DNA from: Kosakonia pseudosacchari
GTDB lineage: Bacteria; Pseudomonadota; Gammaproteobacteria; Enterobacterales; Enterobacteriaceae
Direction: 5' to 3'
Length of the DNA stretch: 64,000 nt
NCBI RefSeq assembly: GCF_900184035.1
Contig: NZ_FXWP01000019.1
Location: 62,001-126,000, forward strand
Shown: positions 1-8,317 of the stretch, piece after piece
Layout: every line of letters begins with the position of its first letter
Numbering within the stretch: the stretch's first letter is position 1
The notes under the pieces: generated by a model
What the model was told of the DNA's origin: nothing
Database searches by the model: none
Seen by the model: only the letters and a program-made list of their open reading frames with translations
Program-made: the position numbers and the translations under genes

Positions 1-98
1 AGCATAACGCCAGCTTCCCGGCGCGTTCCTGCGTGGAAGTCGCTCGTCTGCCGAAAGACGTGAAAATCGAGATTGAAGCCATCGCCGTTCGCCGTTGA
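1..98 (+). CDS. ridA: RidA, reactive intermediate deaminase (5' truncated)
   Basis: The window opens inside this gene. The frame beginning at base 3 gives 31 residues and a TGA stop, ending PARSCVEVARLPKDVKIEI then EAIAVRR, which matches the C-terminus of E. coli RidA (YjgF/YER057c/UK114 family). The family hydrolyses the reactive enamine/imine intermediates released by PLP enzymes such as threonine dehydratase; it is a cytosolic trimer. The conserved Arg and Cys of the active-site edge (ARSC) are present. In E. coli ridA is also next to mgtA. Only the 3' end is visible, so the start and promoter cannot be judged. Confidence 0.95.
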   Translation, partial: HNASFPARSCVEVARLPKDVKIEIEAIAVRR

Positions 99-117
99 TT
101 GCGGCCAGGCGAGAGAT

Positions 118-143
118 AAAAGGCAGCTTACGCTGCCTTTTTT
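118..143. terminator. Bidirectional terminator between ridA and the GH20 gene
   Basis: AAAAGGCAGC, loop TTAC, GCTGCCTTTT: a 10-bp stem with A-run on one side and T-run on the other. It can stop ridA on the plus strand and the convergent hexosaminidase gene on the minus strand, whose stop codon begins one base after the T-run. Confidence 0.85.
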
Positions 144-144
144 A

Positions 145-2529
145 TTACCGGTTGCGCGTGGCGCGCAGCAGTTTTTCCAGCGGATAGACCGCCGCTATCA
201 CCACTTCGTCCTGAATTTGCGCCGCGTTATCCAGCTCGCGCTGAATAGACGCTATCTCGCCATCATCCAGCGTCCCCTGACGCGCCACCAAATCCGTCAA
301 CCGCAGCCCAATAGAAGCAAGCTTATCCACCTGCAAAATCACCGGTCGCATCGCTTTTAGCTGATAGTTGCTGTCGCTGAGCGCCAGCGCATCGCTGGTG
401 TTAGCCTGCCAGCGGCTAAACAGATGGCGCAGCGCCACGGCGCTGGTGCTGTCTTCGGCATCGCTCACTACATTGTCAACCCACTGGTTCATCTGGCGAA
501 CGGTGCTGCTCTCCGGTGCCAGCGCATCGGCAAAGCGGTTCAGCGGCTCGAACTGATGATAGTTACCGGCCTGGAATTTCAGGTGCTGGCGCGTGTAGTA
601 GTGCGCCGGTTCGATAGCCTGGGCGAGGATTTGCAGCGGTAATGTATCAGCACTGTTGGCAAGGCGCGTGAATTGCACCAGTTGCTGGCTATGCTGTTGC
701 AGGCCGACCGACACCGTAGACCAGCTATCCATCGCCTGCAAACGGCTATACATGTTGTCGGTGTCGTTCACATCCTGCGCCGACCATAAGCGTTCCGCCA
801 CGGCAAACGCGCGCGGCCACAGTTTGATATCCAGCACCGGCGCGACCACATTTTCCGCCCATAGCGCGGCTTCGCCACCGAGCAAATTCGCCTGCTGGCT
901 GGCGTCCGGTATGGCAGGCGCGATGCCTTTCGGCACCTCGTTTAGCCGCGCGCCGGTGACCGGATAGCGCGCGTTACCCAGCAGGAAATAACCGCCGAGT
1001 TTATCGTCGGAGAGGGTGATGACCGGGCGGGTTTCGCCCATCCACGTATCAACGACAAAACTGACCTGGCTGTCGCTTCGCCAGTCGATATGCTGCACGG
1101 CGCGGCGGGATTTACCTTTGAAATCAATAAATCCGCGCCAGCCACTTTCGCCTTTCACCAGCGTAAACGTCCCTTCTACCGGGCTGCCTTTCAGGCGCGG
1201 CATCGAAAACGACCAGCTTTGCGCACTGTCGTTATCAGCAATCACATCCACGCCATTTAAGCCCTGCGGCACAATCTCATTGCGATAGTGATAGGCGGTG
1301 TACTGTGGCTGATCGAGGTAAAAACCGGTAGAAAGAATGCCTTTGTAACCCTGCTTTGCCACCTCGCCCAGCGCGTCCTGTCCCTGCCAGGATTGGATCA
1401 CAATACTTTTGGGCAGATCCGGGTGGAAGATCTCATCCCAGCCCACCATCTGGCGCTGATGTTTTTCGAGGATCGCCTCCAGTTTGCGGTTGAAATAGGC
1501 CTGCAACGCGTGGCTGTCGGCCAGTTTATTGTCGCGCATAAATTGCTGGATAGCCGGGTTGTTTTTCCACTGCGTATCGTCCACTTCATCGCCACCAATG
1601 TGCAGATACGCATCCGGGAAGATCGCCGCCAGTTCGCTGACCATCGCCTCAGCAAAGGCATATGTCGCCGCTTTTGTCGGATCCAACACCGGTTTCAGCA
1701 CGCCCCAGTGGCGCTCCATCTGATACGGCCCCGGCGCACTCATCAATTCCGGGTAGGCGACAGCAATCGCCGAAGCGTGTCCCGGCATGTCGATTTCCGG
1801 CACCACGCGAATGCCACGCGCTGTGGCGTAGCGCACCACTTCGCGCATTTGCTCTTCGCTGTAAAAGAGGCCATCGCTGGCAAGTTGCGTCAATTTGGGG
1901 TAACGCTTTGAGCTAAAACGCCAGCCCTGATCGTCGGTTAAATGCCAGTGCAGCACGTTCAGTTTCGCCGCCGCCATGCCGTCGATCTGCCGTTTGATGT
2001 CCTCGACCGGCACAAAATGACGGGCGGAATCGAGCAGTAAACCGCGCCACGGGAAGCGCGGCGCATCGTCAATGGTCACCCACGGCAACGTGGTATTTTC
2101 CGTGCCGTTTTGTATTAGCTGGAGCAGCGTTTCCATGGCGCGCAGTGCGCCAAAACGGGTATTGGCGGCAATTTTCACGCCATTCGCATCGATGGTCAGC
2201 GTGTAGCGTTCATCGCTATCCAGCGTCGGCAGCGGCGCCACTTTTTTGGCGATGGTTATCGAAATGGTGGGATGTTGCGGTTTTTCGGCCTGCGGCTGCA
2301 GCGTCCAGCCGGTTTGCCGGGCGATACGCTGGCGCAATCGCGTAACGGCGTCGCCCAGATCGTCGCCGCTGACGCTGACAGAGAGCGCGTCCGTCAATAC
2401 CAGCGAGCCCTGCGTTGCCGGACGTTCAACCTTTGCCGGCCACGGCATCAGCGGCAAGTCGCCTGCGGGCGCAGCAAAAGCGGTAGAGCCGAGCAGCAAC
2501 CCGGCAGTTAACAGGCTGTAACGCAACAT
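145..2529 (-). CDS. Secreted beta-N-acetylhexosaminidase, GH20 family
   Basis: The 794-aa product begins with a clear signal peptide (about residues 1-19, ending AFAA), so it should be periplasmic. A GH20b-type N-terminal domain (about 25-155) is followed by the GH20 TIM barrel (about 160-620). The catalytic pair Asp314-Glu315 sits in HIGGDEVDD, and the upstream HWHLTDDQGW and EIDMPGH motifs are intact. GH20 enzymes release terminal GlcNAc or GalNAc from chitooligosaccharides and glycans by substrate-assisted catalysis. The start is the ATG at 2529, with GAAGGAAC upstream. It is a single gene convergent with ridA and downstream of mgtA, a position where E. coli K-12 has no such gene, so it is an accessory insertion. 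Family is certain; natural substrate is not. Confidence 0.9.
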   Translation of the reverse strand: MLRYSLLTAGLLLGSTAFAAPAGDLPLMPWPAKVERPATQGSLVLTDALSVSVSGDDLGDAVTRLRQRIARQTGWTLQPQAEKPQHPTISITIAKKVAPLPTLDSDERYTLTIDANGVKIAANTRFGALRAMETLLQLIQNGTENTTLPWVTIDDAPRFPWRGLLLDSARHFVPVEDIKRQIDGMAAAKLNVLHWHLTDDQGWRFSSKRYPKLTQLASDGLFYSEEQMREVVRYATARGIRVVPEIDMPGHASAIAVAYPELMSAPGPYQMERHWGVLKPVLDPTKAATYAFAEAMVSELAAIFPDAYLHIGGDEVDDTQWKNNPAIQQFMRDNKLADSHALQAYFNRKLEAILEKHQRQMVGWDEIFHPDLPKSIVIQSWQGQDALGEVAKQGYKGILSTGFYLDQPQYTAYHYRNEIVPQGLNGVDVIADNDSAQSWSFSMPRLKGSPVEGTFTLVKGESGWRGFIDFKGKSRRAVQHIDWRSDSQVSFVVDTWMGETRPVITLSDDKLGGYFLLGNARYPVTGARLNEVPKGIAPAIPDASQQANLLGGEAALWAENVVAPVLDIKLWPRAFAVAERLWSAQDVNDTDNMYSRLQAMDSWSTVSVGLQQHSQQLVQFTRLANSADTLPLQILAQAIEPAHYYTRQHLKFQAGNYHQFEPLNRFADALAPESSTVRQMNQWVDNVVSDAEDSTSAVALRHLFSRWQANTSDALALSDSNYQLKAMRPVILQVDKLASIGLRLTDLVARQGTLDDGEIASIQRELDNAAQIQDEVVIAAVYPLEKLLRATRNR

Positions 2530-2686
2530 AAATGTTCCTTCAGAAGAGGTCAGGCGAGGGAAAACATTTTGTTAACATGCGCCCTCAGGAGCGTCAAGCA
2601 CGCCGGGCGACAGGGATCACAGCTTGTGGGAATTGAGAGAAATACCCGGCCTGCGCGCTAAGCACAGGCCGGAGTCAGGTGAAGGT

Positions 2687-5395
2687 TTACTGCCAGCCGT
2701 AACGGCGGCTGTAGAACCCTTTCATCCACTGCGTGAGCGTCATATAACCTGCAAGGATCGCCACCAGCCACGGGAAGTACGCCAGCGGCAGCGCCTGCAA
2801 TTGCAGGTATTGCGCCAGCGGCGAGAACGGCAACGCAATGCCGACACAAATCACCATCAGCGTCATCGCTACCAGCGGCCAGGCGGCGCGGCTCTGGATA
2901 AACGGCACGCGGCGGGTGCGGATCATATGCACAATCAGCGTTTGCGACAGCAAACCAACGACAAACCAGCCGGACTGGAACAGGGTTTGCGCTTCCGGCA
3001 CGTTGGCTTTAAACACCCACCACATCACGCAAAACGTCACGATGTCGAAGATGGAGCTTATCGGGCCGAAGAAGATCATAAAACGGCCCAAATCCGCCGG
3101 ATTCCAGCGCTGCGGTTTGGCGATCTGCTCGTCATCGACGTTATCAAACGGGATCGCCACCTGCGATACGTCATAGACCAGATTCTGAATCAGCAAGTGC
3201 AGCGGCAACATCGGCAAAAACGGCAGAAACGCGCTCGCCACCAGCACACTGAAGACATTACCGAAGTTGGAACTGGCAGTGATCTTTATGTATTTCAGCA
3301 TGTTGGCGAAAGTGCGGCGCCCTTCGATTACTCCCTCTTCCAGCACCATTAGGCTCTTTTCCAGCAAAATAATATCTGCCGCCTCGCGGGCGATATCCAC
3401 CGCGCCATCGACGGAAATCCCAATATCCGCCGCGCGCAACGCCGGGGCGTCGTTAATGCCATCGCCCATAAAACCGACTACATGCCCTTCGCGTTTCAGC
3501 AGACGGACAATGCGCTCTTTATGCATCGGCGTCAGACGGGCAAACAGCGTAATGTGCTTCGCCATTTGCGCCAGCTCATCATCGCTCATGTGCTCAATTT
3601 CGCTGCCAGTCAGCGCATCCCCCACTTCCAGCCCCACTTCGTGGCACACTTTCGCCGCCACCAGTTCGCTGTCACCGGTGAGGATTTTGACGGTGATACC
3701 GCTGGCTTTTAGCGCTTTCAACGCTGGCGCAGTCGTCTCTTTCGGCGGATCGAGGAAGGCGATATAACCTTCGAGGATCAGATCCGACTCATCAATACGC
3801 TGGTAGTCACCGCTACGCGCTGGCAGATATTTGGTCGCCACCGCCACCACGCGCAGCCCCTGGCGGTTTAGCGTGCTGGTCACGCGTTCAATGCGGCGCA
3901 GCATGGTGTCATCCAGCGGGAAGATTTCGCCGTTGAAACGCACCTGCGAGCAGACACTGAGGATCTCCGTTAACGCGCCTTTGCAAATCAGTTGATGTAC
4001 ATCCGCCTGCTTCGCCACCACCACCGACATGCGGCGGCGCTCGAAATCAAAGGGGATCTCATCCACTTTGCGCCAGCTCGCCGCCAGCGTTTGCGCCGCT
4101 TCCGCATCCACACCTTCCAGCACGGCGGTATCCAGCAGGTTTTTCAGCCCGGTCTGGTAGTGGCTGTTCAGCCAGGCGCTGTGCAGCACTAATTCGCTGA
4201 CTTTACCGCTGATATCCGTGTGATTTTCCAGCACGATTTTGTCCTGCGTCAGGGTGCCGGTTTTATCGGTACAGAGGATATCCATCGCGCCAAAGTTCTG
4301 GATGGCGTCCAGATGTTTCACGATCACTTTCTGTTTCGACAGTTTCACCGCACCGCGCGCCAGCGTGGAGGTGACAATCATCGGCAACATTTCCGGTGTC
4401 AAACCCACGGCAACCGACAGCGCAAACAGCGCCGCTTCCCACCAGTCGCCTTTGGTAAAGCCGTTGATCAACAACACAATTGGCGTCATCACCAGCATAA
4501 AACGGATCAACAACATGCTGACGCGGCTGATGCCTTTCTGAAAGGCGTTTTGCTCGGTTTCCTGCTCACTGACCCGCCCGGCCAGTTGACCAAACCAGGT
4601 GTTGCCGCCCGTGGCGATGACCATCGCCTGCGCCGTACCGCTCACCACATTGGTACCCATAAAGCACAGGGTATCGGCTTCCAGCGGGTTGCGCTGCGCG
4701 GCCTGGCGCGTCGTCGCCACTTTCTCCACCGGCAAAGATTCGCCAGTCAGCGAGGCCTGAGTGACAAACAGATCCCGCGCCTGCAACACGCGCAGATCCG
4801 CCGGGATCATATCGCCTGCGGCCAGCTTGACGATATCGCCCGGCACAAGCTGGTCGATAGGCAATTCGCACCAGCCATTCTCACCCTTCTCATTCACCAC
4901 ACGCAGCACTGTCGCGGTGTTGCTAACCATCGCTTTCAGCGCATCGGCCGCTTTGGTGGAACGCGCCTCTTGCAGAAAGTTGAGCAGCGTCGAAATCGCC
5001 ACCATCAGCGCAATCACGCAGGCGGCGAACAGATCTTCGGAGGCATAAGAAATAATGCCTAAGCAGGTCAGTAGCAGGTTAAACGGATTGCGATAGCACA
5101 CCCACAGATGCACCCACCAGGGGGCGGGTTTCTGCGCCGGGATCAGGTTTTCGCCGTGGGTTTCCCGCGCCAGTTCCACGTCCTGCGGGTTCAGCCCTTC
5201 CGGATGGCTGGCGAAAGTGTGCCAGAGCTGCTCATGTTCCATCGCAGCAATTCGCAGGCAGCGTTCACCCATCGAAGCGGGAATTGCGCCCTGCGCGATA
5301 TGTTGCACGCCGGGGAGCGGATCGCGCTGTACCAGACGACGCGGTAAATGGCGGTTGAGGCGAGCGAAAAGCTGCCGGGTAATGTTTTTCAGCAT
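2687..5395 (-). CDS. mgtA: Mg2+-importing P-type ATPase MgtA
   Basis: This 902-aa inner-membrane ATPase imports Mg2+ and closely matches E. coli MgtA (898 aa). The phosphorylation motif DKTGT has its aspartate at about 377, the TGES actuator motif is near 217-220, the PEMLP motif of M4 is near 334-338, and the GDGIND hinge is present. Membrane segments cluster at about 100-140, 295-340 and in the last 200 residues. The start is the ATG at 5395 with AAGGA eight bases upstream. It is transcribed alone, divergently from treR as in E. coli, behind a 230-base leader that encodes the MgtL peptide and can form alternative hairpins. A PhoP-type promoter drives it. Expression should therefore respond to low Mg2+ both at initiation and in the leader. 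Confidence 0.98.
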   Translation of the reverse strand: MLKNITRQLFARLNRHLPRRLVQRDPLPGVQHIAQGAIPASMGERCLRIAAMEHEQLWHTFASHPEGLNPQDVELARETHGENLIPAQKPAPWWVHLWVCYRNPFNLLLTCLGIISYASEDLFAACVIALMVAISTLLNFLQEARSTKAADALKAMVSNTATVLRVVNEKGENGWCELPIDQLVPGDIVKLAAGDMIPADLRVLQARDLFVTQASLTGESLPVEKVATTRQAAQRNPLEADTLCFMGTNVVSGTAQAMVIATGGNTWFGQLAGRVSEQETEQNAFQKGISRVSMLLIRFMLVMTPIVLLINGFTKGDWWEAALFALSVAVGLTPEMLPMIVTSTLARGAVKLSKQKVIVKHLDAIQNFGAMDILCTDKTGTLTQDKIVLENHTDISGKVSELVLHSAWLNSHYQTGLKNLLDTAVLEGVDAEAAQTLAASWRKVDEIPFDFERRRMSVVVAKQADVHQLICKGALTEILSVCSQVRFNGEIFPLDDTMLRRIERVTSTLNRQGLRVVAVATKYLPARSGDYQRIDESDLILEGYIAFLDPPKETTAPALKALKASGITVKILTGDSELVAAKVCHEVGLEVGDALTGSEIEHMSDDELAQMAKHITLFARLTPMHKERIVRLLKREGHVVGFMGDGINDAPALRAADIGISVDGAVDIAREAADIILLEKSLMVLEEGVIEGRRTFANMLKYIKITASSNFGNVFSVLVASAFLPFLPMLPLHLLIQNLVYDVSQVAIPFDNVDDEQIAKPQRWNPADLGRFMIFFGPISSIFDIVTFCVMWWVFKANVPEAQTLFQSGWFVVGLLSQTLIVHMIRTRRVPFIQSRAAWPLVAMTLMVICVGIALPFSPLAQYLQLQALPLAYFPWLVAILAGYMTLTQWMKGFYSRRYGWQ

Positions 5396-5622
5396 GATAG
5401 TGTCCTTGCCCCCGCATCACGCGGGTGCGATTTATAACTGGCATAGCAAAGCCGCGCCAGCTGGCGTTTTTAATCGGGCAGGGACGAAAACGACGTCGCT
5501 GCCTTACGCATCCGGTAAGGCAGCAACAGCAGGCTTACCGGAAAAAGTATCTCCGTCGCGGGAGAGGGGTGGGATCGGGATCCATCTGGCCTCCGGTAAG
5601 GTGTGAAGGGCGAATCATAACG
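5396..5622 (-). promoter_or_regulatory. mgtA 5' leader with alternative hairpins
   Basis: Between the predicted transcription start near 5622 and the mgtA ATG lies a 227-base leader. On the transcript the octamer CTTACCGG occurs at 5600-5593, overlapping the mgtL ribosome site. Its exact complement CCGGTAAG occurs at 5541-5534, covering the last mgtL codon and stop. A second CTTACCGG occurs at 5519-5512, inside a strong hairpin with arms GCTGCCTTAC and GTAAGGCAGC (5525-5499). The middle octamer can thus pair with only one of the two others at a time. A small CCCGC/GCGGG hairpin (5425-5411) lies just before the mgtA ribosome site. This matches the known E. coli/Salmonella plan in which mgtL translation controls Rho-dependent termination. 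Confidence 0.85.
5535..5585 (-). CDS. mgtL: MgtL leader peptide
   Basis: A 16-codon ORF in the mgtA leader encodes MDPDPTPLPRRRYFFR. It starts ATG at 5585 behind GGAGG and ends TAA at 5535. E. coli and Salmonella MgtL share the acidic-proline start (EPDP there, DPDP here) and the arginine patch. In those species the acidic/proline run destabilises ribosomes at low Mg2+, and proline starvation also stalls translation, which prevents Rho termination and raises mgtA expression. The start is decided by the ribosome site and the conserved peptide. The C-terminus (YFFR) differs from the E. coli LKLFR end. Confidence 0.92.
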   Translation of the reverse strand: MDPDPTPLPRRRYFFR

Positions 5623-5629
5623 TAGCGGT

Positions 5630-5664
5630 ATCATAGACCCGCTGAATTAAACCAAACATATACA
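5630..5664 (-). promoter_or_regulatory. PhoP-dependent mgtA promoter
   Basis: Reading the minus strand, TGTATA-N5-GGTTTA (5664-5648) is a direct repeat of the PhoP-box hexamer; the second copy is perfect and the first is degenerate. Twelve bases later comes TATGAT (5635-5630), a good -10. This spacing is that of class II PhoP promoters, in which the box replaces the -35. The transcript would begin near 5622, ahead of mgtL. Confidence 0.75.
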
Positions 5665-5780
5665 CACCGCCAATTGGTAGCACAAAGTGTATAAACCAGA
5701 CTTTGCTCATTGCTGGCGCTTGGAAGGGATGCAAAACTCCTTTATCCTGCAACCCGCCCCCATCAGGAAAGGATTGAAGT

Positions 5781-6728
5781 ATGCAAAACCGGCTGACAAT
5801 CAAAGACATCGCACGTTTAAGCGGCGTGGGCAAATCCACTGTTTCCCGTGTGCTGAATAACGAAAGCGGCGTAAGCCAGCGCACACGCGAACGGGTGGAA
5901 GCGGTGGTTAATCAGCACGGTTTCTCCCCTTCCCGCTCCGCGCGCGCCATGCGCGGACAGAGCGATAAAGTGGTGGCGATTATCGTTTCGCGTCTGGATT
6001 CTCTCTCTGAAAACCTTGCCGTACAGACCATGCTCCCGGCGTTTTACGAACAGGGTTATGACCCGATTATGATGGAAAGCCAGTTCTCACCGCAGTTAGT
6101 CGAAGAGCATTTGCAGATGCTGAGCCACCGGAATATTGATGGCGTGGTGCTGTTTGGCTTTACCGGCGTCACCGAAAGCCTGCTCACCTCCTGGCAGTCG
6201 TCGCTGGTGCTGCTGGCGCGCGACGCCAGCGGTTTCGCCTCGGTCTGTTACGACGATGACGGCGCAATCCAACTGTTGATGGAAAATCTTTACGCTCGCG
6301 GGCACCGCCATATCAGCTTTATTGGCGTACCGCACAGCGATGCCACTACCGGCAAACGCCGCCACGATGCCTATATGGCATTTTGTCAAAAACACCAGCT
6401 CGAACCCAGGTTCGCCCTACCGGGCCTTGCCATGAAGCAGGGTTATGAACATGTCGCCCACGTTTTAACCCCTGACACCACCGCGCTGCTCTGCGCGACC
6501 GATACGCTGGCACTCGGTGCCAGTAAATATTTGCAGGAGCAGCGCATTGATAATCTGCAACTGGCCAGCGTCGGCAACACGCCGCTGATGAAGTTTCTGC
6601 ACCCGGAAATTGTCACCGTTGATCCCGGTTACGCCGAAGCGGGTCGCCAGGCCGCCGCGCAATTAATAGAACAGGTCAATGGCCGCGCCACGCCTCGCCA
6701 AATCGTGATCCCTGCCCGCCTCGTTTAA
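5781..6728 (+). CDS. treR: Trehalose operon repressor TreR
   Basis: A 315-aa LacI-family repressor, the same length as E. coli TreR. The N-terminal helix-turn-helix reads TIKDIARLSGVGKSTVSRVL (about 6-25), with the hinge region near 50-60, followed by a periplasmic-binding-protein-like effector domain to the end. In E. coli trehalose 6-phosphate is the inducer and trehalose competes. The start ATG at 5781 has AGGAAAGGA upstream. It is divergent from mgtA and lies 128 bases before treB. A perfect GGGAACGTTCCC palindrome in that gap is its probable operator. Confidence 0.97.
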   Translation: MQNRLTIKDIARLSGVGKSTVSRVLNNESGVSQRTRERVEAVVNQHGFSPSRSARAMRGQSDKVVAIIVSRLDSLSENLAVQTMLPAFYEQGYDPIMMESQFSPQLVEEHLQMLSHRNIDGVVLFGFTGVTESLLTSWQSSLVLLARDASGFASVCYDDDGAIQLLMENLYARGHRHISFIGVPHSDATTGKRRHDAYMAFCQKHQLEPRFALPGLAMKQGYEHVAHVLTPDTTALLCATDTLALGASKYLQEQRIDNLQLASVGNTPLMKFLHPEIVTVDPGYAEAGRQAAAQLIEQVNGRATPRQIVIPARLV

Positions 6729-6766
6729 GCCGCTTTATCGTTTTATTGTGATCCTCGCCAAGTTTC

Positions 6767-6778
6767 GGGAACGTTCCC
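6767..6778. promoter_or_regulatory. TreR operator upstream of treB
   Basis: GGGAACGTTCCC is a perfect 12-bp palindrome between treR and treB, typical of LacI-family operators and positioned as in E. coli. About 20 bases upstream, ATTGTGATCC contains a TGTGA half-site that could bind CRP, which is known to activate E. coli treB; the second half-site is poor, so the CRP call is weak. Confidence 0.75.
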
Positions 6779-6856
6779 ATTTTTAATTTTTTTGCCTGCG
6801 GTTACGCTTTGCCTCGGTCAAGTTACGCATCATTTCTCCCCCCGAGAGGCACCAGG

Positions 6857-8275
6857 ATGAGCAAAGTCAATCCATCAGATATTGAACAACTGATTACGCT
6901 GGTTGGCGGGCGCGAAAACATCGCGACGGTCAGTCACTGTATTACCCGTTTACGTTTTGTATTAAACAACCCGGCCGCCGCCGACCCAAAAGCGATTGAC
7001 CAGCTACCGATGGTCAAAGGCAGTTTCACCAACGCCGGGCAGTTCCAGGTGGTGATCGGCACCAACGTCGGCGACTACTATCAGGCGCTGCGCGCCGCTA
7101 CCGGTCTGGCGCATGCGGATAAAGAGCAGGCCAAACAGGCAGCGCGACAAAATATGAAATGGCATGAGCGCTTAATCTCCCACTTCGCGGAAATCTTCTT
7201 CCCGCTGCTGCCCGCACTGATTAGCGGCGGTTTGATCCTCGGTTTTCGCAACATTGTCGGCGATGTTCCAATGAGCAACGGCCAGACGTTAGTACAGATC
7301 TTTCCGCCATTGAAAACCGTTTATGACTTTCTCTGGCTGATTGGCGAAGCGGTCTTCTTCTATCTGCCGGTCGGCGTTTGCTGGTCTGCGGTGCGCAAAA
7401 TGGGCGGAACGCCGATCCTCGGTATCATCCTCGGCGTGACGCTGGTTTCTCCGCAATTAATGAACGCTTATTTACTGGGCTCGCAAGTGCCGGAAGTATG
7501 GAACTTTGGTCTGTTCAGCATCGCGAAAGTGGGCTATCAGGCGCAGGTGATCCCGGCGCTGCTGGCGGGCCTGGCGCTCGGCATCATTGAAACGCGGCTC
7601 AAAAAGCTGGTGCCGGATTCCCTCTATCTGGTGATTGTTCCGGTGTGTTCACTGATCCTGGCGGTGTTCCTGGCGCATGCGTTAATCGGTCCGTTCGGCC
7701 GCATGATTGGTGACGGCGTGGCGTGGGCGGTTCGCCATCTGATGACCGGCAGCTTCGCCCCGATTGGCGCGACACTGTTTGGTTTCCTTTATGCGCCGCT
7801 GGTGATTACCGGTGTGCATCAGACCACGCTGGCTATCGATATGCAGATGATTCAGAACATGGGCGGGACACCGGTGTGGCCGCTGATTGCGCTGTCAAAC
7901 GTTGCGCAGGCCTCGGCGGTGGTGGGCATCATTATCTCCAGCCGTAAAGAGAATGAGCGTGAAATCTCGGTTCCGGCGGCTATCTCCGCGTTTCTCGGCG
8001 TAACCGAACCGGCCATGTACGGCATCAACCTGAAATACCGCTTCCCGATGCTGTGCGCGATGATCGGTTCCGGCCTTGCCGGGTTGTTGTGCGGCCTTAA
8101 CGGCGTGCTGGCGAACGGGATTGGCGTGGCCGGTCTGCCAGGTTTTCTCTCGATTCAACCCGCTTTCTGGCAGGTCTTCGCGCTGGCTACAGCGGTGGCG
8201 GTTGTCATCCCGCTGGTGCTGACCTCCTTTGTTTATCAGCGTAAGTTCCGTCACGGCACATTGCAGATTGTGTAA
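6857..8275 (+). CDS. treB: Trehalose-specific PTS permease EIIBC, TreB
   Basis: This 472-aa inner-membrane protein imports trehalose and phosphorylates it to trehalose 6-phosphate. An N-terminal EIIB domain (about 1-90) carries the phosphorylated cysteine in SHCITRLRF (Cys28). It is followed by a ten-span EIIC domain (about 105-470), and the EIIC motif GITEP appears as GVTEPAMYG. No EIIA domain is present; E. coli TreB uses EIIA-Glc (Crr). An upstream TTG would add 16 residues, but homology (MSKxN) places the start at the ATG at 6857. It forms an operon with treC. Confidence 0.97.
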   Translation: MSKVNPSDIEQLITLVGGRENIATVSHCITRLRFVLNNPAAADPKAIDQLPMVKGSFTNAGQFQVVIGTNVGDYYQALRAATGLAHADKEQAKQAARQNMKWHERLISHFAEIFFPLLPALISGGLILGFRNIVGDVPMSNGQTLVQIFPPLKTVYDFLWLIGEAVFFYLPVGVCWSAVRKMGGTPILGIILGVTLVSPQLMNAYLLGSQVPEVWNFGLFSIAKVGYQAQVIPALLAGLALGIIETRLKKLVPDSLYLVIVPVCSLILAVFLAHALIGPFGRMIGDGVAWAVRHLMTGSFAPIGATLFGFLYAPLVITGVHQTTLAIDMQMIQNMGGTPVWPLIALSNVAQASAVVGIIISSRKENEREISVPAAISAFLGVTEPAMYGINLKYRFPMLCAMIGSGLAGLLCGLNGVLANGIGVAGLPGFLSIQPAFWQVFALATAVAVVIPLVLTSFVYQRKFRHGTLQIV

Positions 8276-8280
8276 TTTTT

Positions 8281-8298
8281 GGGGCGCGTTTGCGCCCC
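8281..8298 (+). other. Intercistronic hairpin between treB and treC
   Basis: GGGGCGC, loop GTTT, GCGCCCC: a perfect 7-bp GC stem six bases after the treB stop, followed by a broken T-rich stretch (TTCGTTTTCG). It could be a partial terminator or a stability element that sets the treB/treC ratio. It lies 20 bases before the treC start. Confidence 0.6.
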
Positions 8299-8317
8299 TT
8301 CGTTTTCGCAGGAAATC

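Noticed and set aside
4220-5062. 280-codon open frame antisense to mgtA
   Set aside because: Shadow of mgtA; rich in His and Arg as expected for such frames and without a start signal.
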